From the IMG/VR virus record IMGVR_UViG_3300006921_000023, positions 1-52,236 of that record: a stretch of DNA of 52,236 bases, one strand, 5' to 3'. This DNA comes from a virus. Positions 38,121-45,997 of this stretch are shown here, one piece after another (positions within the stretch are counted from its first letter, which is position 1; each line of letters begins with the position of its first letter). The notes under the pieces were generated by a model that worked only from the letters and a program-made list of their open reading frames with translations, was not told the DNA's origin and did not search any database. The position numbers and the translations under genes are program-made.

Positions 38121-39806
38121 CTAGCTTGGTACACTGCCTAAGTCTCCCGCTGAATTAGCTAAGTCCGATGCTGCGTCCATTCCAGCTGCTGTGGCATCTG
38201 CTACTATGTTTGCCGGATCTGAATAATATGCTATCGCGGCTTGTTGTTCTGCTGCCCAATCTGCATACTCTTGTATCAGTTTCATATATTCTTCTATTTT
38301 CTTTTGATATTCTTTTAATTTTTCTATATGTGCTTCTATTTTTTCCTTTTCCTTTAATATGGGTTTTACTATTTTTTCTTCTAGTTCTTCCTGCTTCTTC
38401 TTTACTAACTTTACTGCTCGTTCTATAGGTTTGATAGGAATTTGATAGGCCATTGCAATCAAGATATCCTTTATAGCATCTAGATCAGCTACCATCGTCA
38501 TAGATTTTATTTTTTGAGCTACGCCTGATGTAAATGGTATCGGAATTGAAGGTGCATTTGGAAATCCCGTTTTTATAGCTCTGTCATAATTGTCAGCTAA
38601 TAAATTTCCTAAACTATCTTGACCGTTCTTTAACCCCATTGCGACTGGTTGAACAAACAAAGATTCCCATTCAATGGTAGCTCCATATCCTGCCCACGGT
38701 ATAGGTGAGAATGGTGGAGTTCCTGTCGGCATTAACCATAGCCCAGTTATTGTTGCTAAATGAGCTTTTATCATAGGAATCAATTGCCTGATGGGTTCAG
38801 CTGGATCAGTTCCCTGCGTTTTGAAATCAAAGAGTGGATTAAAAGTCATTATAGGTGTCCCTGGACTTAGTACCATTATTCCATTGGGAGCTCCAGGACC
38901 CGGATTGATTATTGCCCCAACCCAATATATCGTTACTCCTGCGCTGAACATTTGGTATTTCAACGCTCCTTTAGGATCTGGTATTCCTGCTGCTATATCG
39001 GCTATCTTCTTTTTGACTTTAGCCATCTTTTCTTCTAGTTTCTTTTTCTTTGGCTCAATCTTTTCTTCTAACTGCTTCTTCTTTTTTTCTAAGATAGGTT
39101 TTGTTTTTTCAACAACATACTTCATTGCCTCCTCCTCGGCGTGCTCGATCAGATATTGGATTCTTGCAATTAACTCTTGGATTTCTTCTATCCTTTTCTT
39201 TATATCCTCATACTCCTTTTTAATATTTTCTATTTTTTTCTTCTGAGCTTCTATCTTTTCCTTTTTCTTTTCTATCTCCAACTTTGCTATTAACTTTTCC
39301 TTTTCAGCTTTTAGTTTCTCCTTGGCCTTAGCCTTCATTGCATCAATTTCCTTTTGGAGTTTTTCGGTAAGTTTATCTATCTCAATCTGGAGTAGCCTCA
39401 TTGCCTCTGCATAAAGTATTTCATCTAAATTTTTATACTTCTCATACAAGTCTTTTAACTTTTGAATCTTAGCTTCGATCTTCTCCTTCTTTTCTTTGAT
39501 CTTTTCTATCTTTGCTTTAATCTTTGCAATCTTGCGTTTTAATGGAGGGATTTTTTCTTCGGCTTTGGTTTTCAGAATACCCATAGCACTACGTATAGCA
39601 TCTTGAATTGCCTGCTTTGCTTTAGCTATAAGCTCTTGTTTCTTTTTTTCAATTCCAGCTAATATCTGAGCTTTTTTGATTGCGAGTTTGATTGTTAACT
39701 CTTTGAGCTTTGCCATTGGATTTTCTACCGGTGGTATTGGTGGTCCTGGTAGTCTTGGTGGGGGTCTGAATTGAGGCTTGCCTCCCTCTTTATAGGATAA
39801 TGCCAT
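38121..39806 (-). CDS. Long coiled-coil protein of the baseplate cluster (561 aa)
   Basis: The protein starts with a proline-rich stretch (PPPRLPGPPIPP), followed by about 240 residues of nearly pure lysine/glutamate/isoleucine coiled coil (KIKAKIEKIKEKKEKIEAK). A central globular part of about 150 residues (YWVGAIINPGPGAPNG onward) follows, then a second coiled coil and an alanine-rich tail. No enzyme motif is seen. Its place between the gp5-like hub and the gp25-like wedge gene suggests a baseplate or tail-assembly role. A tape-measure role is unlikely: it is short and lacks hydrophobic helices, though that cannot be fully excluded. Confidence 0.8.
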   Translation of the reverse strand: MALSYKEGGKPQFRPPPRLPGPPIPPVENPMAKLKELTIKLAIKKAQILAGIEKKKQELIAKAKQAIQDAIRSAMGILKTKAEEKIPPLKRKIAKIKAKIEKIKEKKEKIEAKIQKLKDLYEKYKNLDEILYAEAMRLLQIEIDKLTEKLQKEIDAMKAKAKEKLKAEKEKLIAKLEIEKKKEKIEAQKKKIENIKKEYEDIKKRIEEIQELIARIQYLIEHAEEEAMKYVVEKTKPILEKKKKQLEEKIEPKKKKLEEKMAKVKKKIADIAAGIPDPKGALKYQMFSAGVTIYWVGAIINPGPGAPNGIMVLSPGTPIMTFNPLFDFKTQGTDPAEPIRQLIPMIKAHLATITGLWLMPTGTPPFSPIPWAGYGATIEWESLFVQPVAMGLKNGQDSLGNLLADNYDRAIKTGFPNAPSIPIPFTSGVAQKIKSMTMVADLDAIKDILIAMAYQIPIKPIERAVKLVKKKQEELEEKIVKPILKEKEKIEAHIEKLKEYQKKIEEYMKLIQEYADWAAEQQAAIAYYSDPANIVADATAAGMDAASDLANSAGDLGSVPS

Positions 39807-39809
39807 GTC

Positions 39810-41141
39810 TTACTCCAAGAATACTTTCTTACTTAGAAGTCCGTTGTTTTCCGCATCTATAATTTCACCCTCCATCTTAGCTAGGCCAGCTGGTGGGACT
39901 AGTACGCCAGTTATACCACCTACTAAAACCGTAGATGCATCAAACGCATCTATGATTTCTAATAGAATGTCTCTTAATTTTTCACCTCTTACAGCAGGTT
40001 CAACAGCTTGATCAATTGAATTATCACCTACTCCAGATCCTAAATATATTATATCCGATTCTATTATGCATTGTGGTCCAGCATCTATTGTTATGGATCC
40101 TTTACTAGCTAATGATATTCCTTTTTCACTCCACTGATATATTTCACCTCTCGAGATTGTCATAACTCTATCGGCTCGAATAATACATTGGCTTATATCC
40201 GTTCCCAATGTTCCATGTTCAAACAATTCTCCCATATCCATAGCTGAAGATCTCGGTTCACCCTTTTCATTTAATGGAAATGGTTTTAATTCTTTTAACT
40301 CTGGTATGTATTGACCGTTTGTTAGATATATTGCTGTTGGATCTGTTATCAAGTTATCTACATACCTGTCACTTGTATCTTCTGGTAGGCCATTACGGAT
40401 GATTGTTATTGGTTTTTGATATGGAGGATCTGATTCTAGGTCTGGGACACCTCTCCACGTTTCATTAGCTCCTTCAGATAGGGTTGCTGATAATCGAATC
40501 GTTTGACCGAATCTACCACTCAACATTACATCTCCTTCATGCATGTTCGGAGACATCACCAACGTCTCTTCATTATTATCGTCGTTTAGAATCGCATTTG
40601 GCCGGAAGTCGTTTCCTAATATATTTCTATTTTCTTCATCTTCTGGGGGAGGAGTATCTGTGTTGGCTTCATATTCTGCTGCATCTCCTTTTGTCGCTTG
40701 AACTGTTATAAATTTTTTATTCCAAACATTACTACTAGCATTATGATTGATATCTCCTCTAATTGATAGTGGAGTCATATAAAAGTATTGTAATACTTCC
40801 TTCTCGTCTTGGTCTGGGCGTGTACTTGCTGCAGCTGGTCCTCTGACTATCAAAACATATTCATTCAATGTAGGTATGCTTACGAATAATGTATTTAATG
40901 GCCTAGCATACGATAACATGCTAAGTGGGGTATCAGATGGCTGTCCTGTTATTGGATCTAGTAATCTAAATTGGATTGTGCCAGCTTGATGTTCTTTATT
41001 TGGAGTAGTTATTACTTTACTTACTAACGCTAATTGCAATGCTCCTGACTTACCTCCTGCTCTGTCTTTAGCTGATCTAAAGTCTACCCCATTGACTGAT
41101 GCTGCATCGTTGCTTTCAAATTGACCATAATATCCACTCAT
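39810..41141 (-). CDS. Baseplate hub protein, gp5-like OB-fold
   Basis: The 443-residue protein resembles the gp5 hub of marine T4-like phages. An OB-fold-like first half (FRLLDPITGQPSD, then LNEYVLIVRGP) leads to the phrase EGDVMLSGRFGQTIRLSAT, typical of gp5 and VgrG-type hubs just before the beta-helical needle. The part after residue 320 (DRVMTISRGEIYQWSEKGISL) could form the start of a needle-like repeat. No lysozyme domain is seen, unlike T4 gp5, so peptidoglycan cutting must come from elsewhere. It leads the baseplate genes and lies three bases from the upstream gene's start. Confidence 0.85.
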   Translation of the reverse strand: MSGYYGQFESNDAASVNGVDFRSAKDRAGGKSGALQLALVSKVITTPNKEHQAGTIQFRLLDPITGQPSDTPLSMLSYARPLNTLFVSIPTLNEYVLIVRGPAAASTRPDQDEKEVLQYFYMTPLSIRGDINHNASSNVWNKKFITVQATKGDAAEYEANTDTPPPEDEENRNILGNDFRPNAILNDDNNEETLVMSPNMHEGDVMLSGRFGQTIRLSATLSEGANETWRGVPDLESDPPYQKPITIIRNGLPEDTSDRYVDNLITDPTAIYLTNGQYIPELKELKPFPLNEKGEPRSSAMDMGELFEHGTLGTDISQCIIRADRVMTISRGEIYQWSEKGISLASKGSITIDAGPQCIIESDIIYLGSGVGDNSIDQAVEPAVRGEKLRDILLEIIDAFDASTVLVGGITGVLVPPAGLAKMEGEIIDAENNGLLSKKVFLE

Positions 41142-41144
41142 AGT

Positions 41145-41519
41145 CTAACTCGCTTTCGTCTTGATAGAATCTACAGCATCTGCTGCTGCGTCTTCCATTT
41201 CATTCATTGTATCTAATAATTGCTGCTTTTCACTATCGGTTAGTATAAGATCACCTCCTGCACTATCTACTCTGGACATTGCTCTTTGAACTACTGCAGC
41301 CATTTTTACTAGATGCTCATCGTTCTTAACTCCCACCTCTAAATATTCTTTAATTAGTGGTACAATAATAGTTGCATCTCCAATATTCTTAACCAACGGC
41401 TTTAACTCGCTGATTAGTATATTGATCTGCTTTTCTTTATTCTTTGTTGTCGTGTATATATCTTTTAGTAAAGATGAAAACGACTTTCCTTTGAATAGTT
41501 CTTGATCTTCAAAATTCAT
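41145..41519 (-). CDS. Small helical protein (124 aa)
   Basis: I do not recognise this protein. It appears all-helical, with lysine/glutamate-rich segments (TTKNKEKQINILISEL) and an acidic C-terminal helix (MNEMEDAAADAV), and has no cysteine or membrane segment. It is the first gene after the late sigma factor, preceded by ATATTTATTAT about 26 bases upstream, a candidate late promoter. It ends three bases before the gp5-like hub gene, so a tail-assembly or chaperone role is possible. Confidence 0.7.
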   Translation of the reverse strand: MNFEDQELFKGKSFSSLLKDIYTTTKNKEKQINILISELKPLVKNIGDATIIVPLIKEYLEVGVKNDEHLVKMAAVVQRAMSRVDSAGGDLILTDSEKQQLLDTMNEMEDAAADAVDSIKTKAS

Positions 41520-41542
41520 GTTGTATACTCCGATTCTTGATA

Positions 41543-41550
41543 ATAAATAT
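41543..41550 (-). promoter_or_regulatory. Candidate late promoter before the baseplate genes
   Basis: The minus strand reads CATATTTATTATC here, 24 bases before the ATG of the 124-aa gene and just after the late sigma gene. See the late-motif finding for the other copies. Confidence 0.4.
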
Positions 41551-41563
41551 GGAGCTGGTTAGA

Positions 41564-42421
41564 TTATTTGAACTTTGAATGAGGTATCCTGGTTAACGAT
41601 CCGTATTCTGTGTATAGTGGATATAGATGTTGATAACTTCTTTTGATGGTATTCACTACCTTGGTTATATATAATGTTTTAACTCCCGTCATCTCTCTAA
41701 TCATTATATACAATGCTTTTTTATTAAAGTTTTCTATATTCTCTCTAATTCTAAACAGTTCTAGTAAAGCATCAGCTATCTGTCTATCTCGAGTCTTGGA
41801 AAACTTCTTAAACAAATATACTTCCCAATATTCTATAAACTCATCAAAGAAATCTTTTATTTCCGTAACGCGGTTTTCTCTGAATATCTCATTTGTAACA
41901 TTTCTATCCGTGTCAATTTTAATAACCGCAGCTTTTTGCTTCATGCGTGCATATTGTTTATTATTATTTATGATTAGATAGTTTTTAGCTACTATTGAGA
42001 AATAAGAAAACGCCTTTCCTTTTCCCTTCGTGAACTTGGGCATCTTCTCTATTAAGAATGCAACTACTTCGTGCTTAACGTCACTATGCTTTCCATCCAT
42101 ATAATAAAACTTAAATGTGTGTATTATATTTTCAGCTAGTTTATCAAAAGCCTTATATATAAATTCCTTATATACTCTATCTCTGAGAGATTGATTTTCT
42201 TCTGCCGTATATGCTATAATAGCATCTTCTACATTCTGATCGAAGTAGTATTTTTTAGTTCTCGGTCTACCACGTTTCTTTTTTAACTCTTTACGCTCTT
42301 TAGGAGTCAATGATGCTAACCAAGCTTTATGCTCTTCTTCTTTTCGAACCTTTTCTTTATAGTCAATATAGAATTGTTGTACTGGGCTAGTTGCTTGAAT
42401 CATTTGAATCATCTTTCTCAT
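41564..42421 (-). CDS. Late-transcription sigma factor, gp55-like
   Basis: The 285-residue protein is basic. The segment VAFLIEKMPKFTKGKGKAFS followed by YFSIVAKNYLI resembles sigma region 2 of T4 gp55-type late sigma factors: a helix that binds RNA polymerase, then aromatic residues that melt the -10 element. The N-terminal part has KKKRGRPRTKKYYF, an AT-hook-like GRPR phrase. The region 215-265 may act as a region-4-like helix pair. T4 gp55 (185 aa) replaces sigma-70 at TATAAATA promoters and needs gp33 and the gp45 clamp, which are not in this window. The start overlaps the preceding gene by 35 bases; ATGs at residues 4 and 7 are alternatives. Confidence 0.85.
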   Translation of the reverse strand: MRKMIQMIQATSPVQQFYIDYKEKVRKEEEHKAWLASLTPKERKELKKKRGRPRTKKYYFDQNVEDAIIAYTAEENQSLRDRVYKEFIYKAFDKLAENIIHTFKFYYMDGKHSDVKHEVVAFLIEKMPKFTKGKGKAFSYFSIVAKNYLIINNNKQYARMKQKAAVIKIDTDRNVTNEIFRENRVTEIKDFFDEFIEYWEVYLFKKFSKTRDRQIADALLELFRIRENIENFNKKALYIMIREMTGVKTLYITKVVNTIKRSYQHLYPLYTEYGSLTRIPHSKFK

Positions 42422-42689
42422 CTTTTACTATTATACCTTCCAACTCTCGTACAAGCTGGTTGATTTGTTTATATATACTTCCTACATAATCATCTGATTT
42501 GAACATTCCTTTCTCATCAATGACATCTATCTCTGCAATGATCTTAGTAACGATCTGATTTAATCCATCTACCCACTTAGATAACTGATTTGAAAAGTCT
42601 TCATGTCGTTCCACCTTACGAAGTAAATTCCATATAATAAAAATACTTACGACGAGCAATACAGATAGTATTATTATTGTAACGATCAT
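42387..42689 (-). CDS. Small single-pass membrane protein (100 aa)
   Basis: The N-terminal 24 residues (VTIIILSVLLVVSIFIIW) form one membrane helix. It is followed by an amphipathic helical tail with an acidic end. The start overlaps the upstream HD-domain gene stop by four bases (ATGA), and its end overlaps the sigma-factor start by 35 bases, which argues for coupled translation. Its function is unknown. A lysis accessory or a membrane anchor are both possible, given the transglycosylase two genes upstream. Confidence 0.7.
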   Translation of the reverse strand: MIVTIIILSVLLVVSIFIIWNLLRKVERHEDFSNQLSKWVDGLNQIVTKIIAEIDVIDEKGMFKSDDYVGSIYKQINQLVRELEGIIVKDEKDDSNDSSN

Positions 42690-43441
42690 GAATCGTCTCC
42701 GAATAAACTTTTGAATGCATCTTTGGCGGAGGCAGCCGCGTCAGTCGAGAGCGCGCGATTTTTTGTAGCGCGAGTTGAGGTAGCGGGTTTTGAAACCTGT
42801 CCTCCATCAATAGCCCATTTCTCGTATTCGATTCTGGAAGCCATATGATCTGCATGATGTAATAGTATTGGCATGTGTGAAGTCATCTTTGAATCTTTCA
42901 TGCTTGCTTTGAAGTATGGTTTATTCGAATCATCAAATACTCCATCGTGTAGTTTAATACCCATATACTCATTGTGGGACATTTTAATTCCCCAATCTTG
43001 TAATAAGAATATTGTTCTATCTGGAACCATCATGAAAGGTATCTCTGGATTGTTTGTATAAATCTTTCCTTGATTCTTTCTATGCCATTCACTAGGATTA
43101 GGTAAGTACTGTGCTCCTTCGCTCGTACCTATCTTTCCCAAGTCGTGATTGATTGCTGCGAATACTAATTCTTCTCTCGTGTAGTCTGTTGAGTTAGCAC
43201 CCATACGATTCCACACTTCATATAATTCTATTGCACATTCCACTACTCTCAATACGTGATCCACATAACCACCTGGAAAGCAATTATGGAAATGTTCAAA
43301 GCTTGATGCTGGCATCATACTTATTCTATCCTCATAGTGAGTGTAGAATTCCGTTAATTGTTTTTTACGTTCTCCGCTTATCTCTGTATCAATACATTCT
43401 AGTAAGCGTTCCCAATTTTGTTTAATTTCTTCTGCTGTCAT
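42686..43441 (-). CDS. HD-domain phosphohydrolase
   Basis: The 251-residue protein carries an HD-type metal site: H62 (GGYVDHVLRV), H99-D100 (AAINHDLGKIG), H155 and H165 (SHNEYM, LHDG), and HHADH at 195-199. The spacing fits HD-superfamily hydrolases acting on nucleotides or nucleotide second messengers. The GGYVDHV opening is often found in HD proteins of phages and in YfbR/RelA-like relatives, but the substrate cannot be read from the sequence. The C-terminal 40 residues are low-complexity (ATSTRATKNRALSTDAAA). It shares the operon with a nucleotidase, so nucleotide-pool control is a reasonable guess. Confidence 0.85.
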   Translation of the reverse strand: MTAEEIKQNWERLLECIDTEISGERKKQLTEFYTHYEDRISMMPASSFEHFHNCFPGGYVDHVLRVVECAIELYEVWNRMGANSTDYTREELVFAAINHDLGKIGTSEGAQYLPNPSEWHRKNQGKIYTNNPEIPFMMVPDRTIFLLQDWGIKMSHNEYMGIKLHDGVFDDSNKPYFKASMKDSKMTSHMPILLHHADHMASRIEYEKWAIDGGQVSKPATSTRATKNRALSTDAAASAKDAFKSLFGDDS

Positions 43442-43442
43442 A

Positions 43443-44015
43443 TTAACTATCTATTTTTGATTTTACTTTTTTCCAATAACCTGCTGTCATTTCGTTTTGC
43501 ATTCCACGAGGACCACCATTCCAACATCTTGCAATTTCTTCCGCTGTTGTTAATCCATAATGTTTACAATATATGTCAAACATCTTAATTGATTTATTTC
43601 TTAACCATCTATCATCGTATGTAAATCTTACATCCGATTTTTGTCTTCTTAATATTCTATTTACATCATCTACCATAGTTCTTCTGATTTGTAAACAACC
43701 TACTGCATCCTCTCCTGCGTTGTAAGCAGAATCGTTGTTACTACTTTCAACAAATATCAATGCTGATATTAGATGTGTAGTATTATTAGATATATTGAAA
43801 TCCCATATTTGATTTTCCCACTGTAATGTATCTATTTCCAATATCAAACTATCAACTACGTTTGTTAAACTATCAGTTGTGTGATCTAAATCATTTTGTA
43901 GTTCTTCGATTTGATTTTCCATACTCCACGTTGTTGCTAACCATAACATTGCAATACTAATTATCATTAGTATTCCTGCTACTTGATCGTAAGTGTAAGT
44001 GTTTTCTTTTTTCAT
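43443..44015 (-). CDS. Membrane-anchored SLT-type lytic transglycosylase
   Basis: The 190-residue protein has an N-terminal membrane helix (residues 12-30, VAGILMIISIAMLWLATTW) and a short coiled coil (31-70). A transglycosylase-like domain follows, with catalytic glutamate E90 in LIFVESSNN, GCLQI (106-110) and CWNGGP near residue 165. SLT enzymes cut the glycan strand of peptidoglycan, and the uncleaved anchor suggests a signal-arrest-release or membrane-tethered lysin. Without a canonical endolysin or holin in view, this is the best candidate for the lysis enzyme. The gene lies two bases downstream of the ClpP gene's stop. Confidence 0.85.
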   Translation of the reverse strand: MKKENTYTYDQVAGILMIISIAMLWLATTWSMENQIEELQNDLDHTTDSLTNVVDSLILEIDTLQWENQIWDFNISNNTTHLISALIFVESSNNDSAYNAGEDAVGCLQIRRTMVDDVNRILRRQKSDVRFTYDDRWLRNKSIKMFDIYCKHYGLTTAEEIARCWNGGPRGMQNEMTAGYWKKVKSKIDS

Positions 44016-44017
44016 AA

Positions 44018-44629
44018 TTATATTATTTGGTCAATAACTTTTATTTCTAATGCTTTATCAGCTGTTAGCCAGTAATCCGTTCTTTGTATCTGATCCCATT
44101 CCTCAGCTGATAATGTACTTTTCTCACTCAATATTGTATTAGACATTTTGTCTATTTCAGATACATGGTGTATACTTGCTTTAACATCAGCCTGTTTACC
44201 TTGTAGCCAAGTAGATGATTGGTGAAACATAATTGTTGAATGTTTACTAGCATATCTAGCTCCTGTTCCACTAGCCAATATGACTGCAGCTGCTGAGAAA
44301 GCTTTTCCTCTACATATTGTATTTACTGGAACGCTTAGTGATTTCATATAATCTATGATTGCCAACATTTCGTATACACATCCACCTTCCGAGTTAATTA
44401 TCATATTGATCGGTTGATCGATAGTCTCTTCCGTTCTGTTATTTAATATAGTTCGAATACGAGTCATCATATCGAATAGCGTGTACCCATCAATCTCTCC
44501 AACTAAATAAATAACGCTATCCTGTATGTCGAATGCGTATGTTATTTCATTGAACGTTTCTTTATTAGAGTTATCTTGTTTAATATCCTCTTTTCTGATT
44601 GGAGTGGGTTTATCATCGTATATTGACAT
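44018..44629 (-). CDS. ClpP-type serine protease
   Basis: The 203-residue protein is a ClpP family member: S112 in GKAFSAAAVILASG, H136 in STIMFHQSS, D185 in TDYWLTADKALE, and the INSEGG oxyanion motif at about 79-83, all in the expected order and spacing. Length matches bacterial ClpP. In cells ClpP is a tetradecamer fed by ClpX or ClpA, neither of which is encoded here. Phage ClpP-like enzymes often process capsids, but this gene lies with lysis and nucleotide genes, far from any head gene in this window. With the tmRNA and Hsp20 about 4 kb away, a protein-quality role is an alternative. AAAGGGA lies before the ATG. Confidence 0.93.
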   Translation of the reverse strand: MSIYDDKPTPIRKEDIKQDNSNKETFNEITYAFDIQDSVIYLVGEIDGYTLFDMMTRIRTILNNRTEETIDQPINMIINSEGGCVYEMLAIIDYMKSLSVPVNTICRGKAFSAAAVILASGTGARYASKHSTIMFHQSSTWLQGKQADVKASIHHVSEIDKMSNTILSEKSTLSAEEWDQIQRTDYWLTADKALEIKVIDQII

Positions 44630-44632
44630 GCA

Positions 44633-44842
44633 TTATCCCTTTAATATATCTTTCATTTTATCTGTGCTAGACTTTGTCGATCCAAACGCTTCTTTAATAC
44701 TCTCCGCGCTGTATCCAAGAGATGCAGCTAGTCTCCTACACATTGTTTTGAATTCGTGTATATCTAAATCTTCTCTTACTTCTAGAACAACCTTCTGAGC
44801 TTCTTTAGAATATGTACCTCTAGTATATTCAATCTTATCCAT
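44633..44842 (-). CDS. Small protein (69 aa)
   Basis: I do not recognise this protein. It is charged and probably a three-helix bundle (VREDLDIHEFKTMCRRLAAS, then YSAESIKEAFG), which could bind nucleic acid or a partner. It overlaps the nucleotidase gene's end by eight bases and lies three bases before the ClpP gene, so it is translated with them. A regulator or adaptor of ClpP is possible but unsupported. Confidence 0.65.
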   Translation of the reverse strand: MDKIEYTRGTYSKEAQKVVLEVREDLDIHEFKTMCRRLAASLGYSAESIKEAFGSTKSSTDKMKDILKG

Positions 44843-45410
44843 TTGCTATCTCAACCTCATTACCATAATCACCCTTCACTCGTCTTCTAATACTACCATC
44901 GTCTGGGTTACGTTCGTATATGAATTTTTCTCCAAATTGTAGTTCTAATTGATCATCTTTCTTATATAGATAATCCATAACAGCTATCCAATCAAAGAAC
45001 GGAGCTGATCCGAAATGGATCCATTCACCCTCAAACGTAGTCTGACCTCTATCAGATCCACCCATATCATCTATCAGATAATCACCTTTGTTTAGATTTT
45101 TATGATGTGATAGAATAAGTCTTTTACAAGCATTCTCGCCTAACCATTTTTCTACCCACAACCTCTTATCCATCCATGCAGATGGGTTATCCCATGGTGC
45201 GGTTGATAAAATATAAACATCGAAATCTTGGCATAATTTATTAAATGATTCTACTGCTCCTGGTAGTGGTTTTAACATCTCAAACATTCCAGGTATAAGA
45301 TCCGGACTTCCCTTATACTCTTCATTCTTTCTTAGTGGGTGTAAAGCTGCTGCACCGCAGAAATCAGCTAGTACTCCATCCATATCAATATACATTATCT
45401 TTTTAGCCAT
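44835..45410 (-). CDS. 5'(3')-deoxyribonucleotidase
   Basis: The 191-residue protein is a HAD-type nucleotidase of the NT5C family: nucleophile D9 and acid/base D11 in MYIDMDGVLADF, the ILSTAPWDNPSAW motif, the lysine KRLILSHHKN, and DYLIDD near the end. These enzymes strip phosphate from deoxynucleoside monophosphates and help balance nucleotide pools during phage replication. It is upstream of the ClpP gene, beside the HD phosphohydrolase two genes further on. A TTGCAT-(N17)-TATATT promoter and a TATAAATA sequence lie in the 61-base gap before it. Confidence 0.9.
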   Translation of the reverse strand: MAKKIMYIDMDGVLADFCGAAALHPLRKNEEYKGSPDLIPGMFEMLKPLPGAVESFNKLCQDFDVYILSTAPWDNPSAWMDKRLWVEKWLGENACKRLILSHHKNLNKGDYLIDDMGGSDRGQTTFEGEWIHFGSAPFFDWIAVMDYLYKKDDQLELQFGEKFIYERNPDDGSIRRRVKGDYGNEVEIANG

Positions 45411-45438
45411 AAGTCTTCCATTTTTATATTTATACTTA

Positions 45439-45467
45439 AATATACAAAATTATTTTGGATTATGCAA
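45439..45467 (-). promoter_or_regulatory. Sigma-70-like promoter of the nucleotidase gene
   Basis: TTGCAT (45462-45467) and TATATT (45439-45444) with a 17-base spacer, 29 bases before the nucleotidase ATG. Five bases downstream of the -10 box is TATAAATA (45427-45434), identical to the T4 late promoter core, so this gene may be read both early and late. Confidence 0.55.
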
Positions 45468-45471
45468 CTAA

Positions 45472-45945
45472 TTACTTGATTATTTTTTCCAGCTTGCGAA
45501 TTTCTCTTTGTATCTCTCTAGCGGCTTTTTTAGTCTTAGCTCTATTTAGAGACTTCTTCAATTTATGATATGTAATCATAGCTTGTCGTTTGAGATTAGC
45601 TTTTTGAATCTTTGAGAGTTTTGGTTTGTTTGATTTCGGTTTCGGCGGTGTCGGTTTAAGCGTTCCTTTTAATTCTGGTTGCTCTTTGCCTTTATGAAAT
45701 ACATTACCATCTTTATCAACGAATTCCTTCATGAAAGCCCACCCTCTAGGCTTTCCAGATCCTTTATAACTTTTCAGTGGAGTAAAGGGAAAGTCCTTTT
45801 CATAATTTTCTCTGACGCACTCATGGCATGTAGTAGCTGTTGTTCCTTCCGTTGATGGAACATATTGTCCACAATCTCTACATTCCATATGTCTAACACC
45901 ATCTATATGTTGCACGTCGTATTTTATGTCTTCTGTTTTCTTCAT
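45472..45945 (-). CDS. Zinc-ribbon protein with basic helical tail (157 aa)
   Basis: Two CxxC pairs at C22/C25 (CRDC) and C40/C43 (CHEC) form a small treble-clef or zinc-ribbon near the N-terminus. A proline-rich linker (LKPTPPKPKSNKPKLSK) and a very basic helical tail (KKSLNRAKTKKAAREIQREI) suggest nucleic-acid binding. I do not recognise a named family. The gene is preceded by a TTGGTT-(N17)-TATATT promoter about 25 bases upstream and probably starts an early or middle transcript running into the nucleotidase gene. No Shine-Dalgarno is evident. Confidence 0.72.
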   Translation of the reverse strand: MKKTEDIKYDVQHIDGVRHMECRDCGQYVPSTEGTTATTCHECVRENYEKDFPFTPLKSYKGSGKPRGWAFMKEFVDKDGNVFHKGKEQPELKGTLKPTPPKPKSNKPKLSKIQKANLKRQAMITYHKLKKSLNRAKTKKAAREIQREIRKLEKIIK

Positions 45946-45960
45946 CTGTAACTTTTATTA

Positions 45961-45989
45961 AATATACATAATTTTTTTCAAACAACCAA
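45961..45989 (-). promoter_or_regulatory. Sigma-70-like promoter of the zinc-ribbon gene
   Basis: TTGGTT (45984-45989) and TATATT (45961-45966) with a 17-base spacer, about 16 bases before the ATG. The very short leader means the message may start only a few bases from the gene. Confidence 0.5.
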
Positions 45990-45997
45990 CTTTTCAA

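Noticed and set aside
38791-39246. A 151-codon plus-strand frame rich in phenylalanine and serine
   Set aside because: It is the complement of the lysine/glutamate coiled coil; the hydrophobic look is an artefact of that composition.
38121-39806. Tape-measure protein
   Set aside because: The coiled coil is suggestive, but 561 residues is too short for a contractile T4-like tail and hydrophobic transmembrane segments are missing.
42616-42855. A 79-codon minus-strand frame between the HD and membrane genes
   Set aside because: It overlaps both well-supported genes in another frame, has no recognisable motif and no ribosome site.
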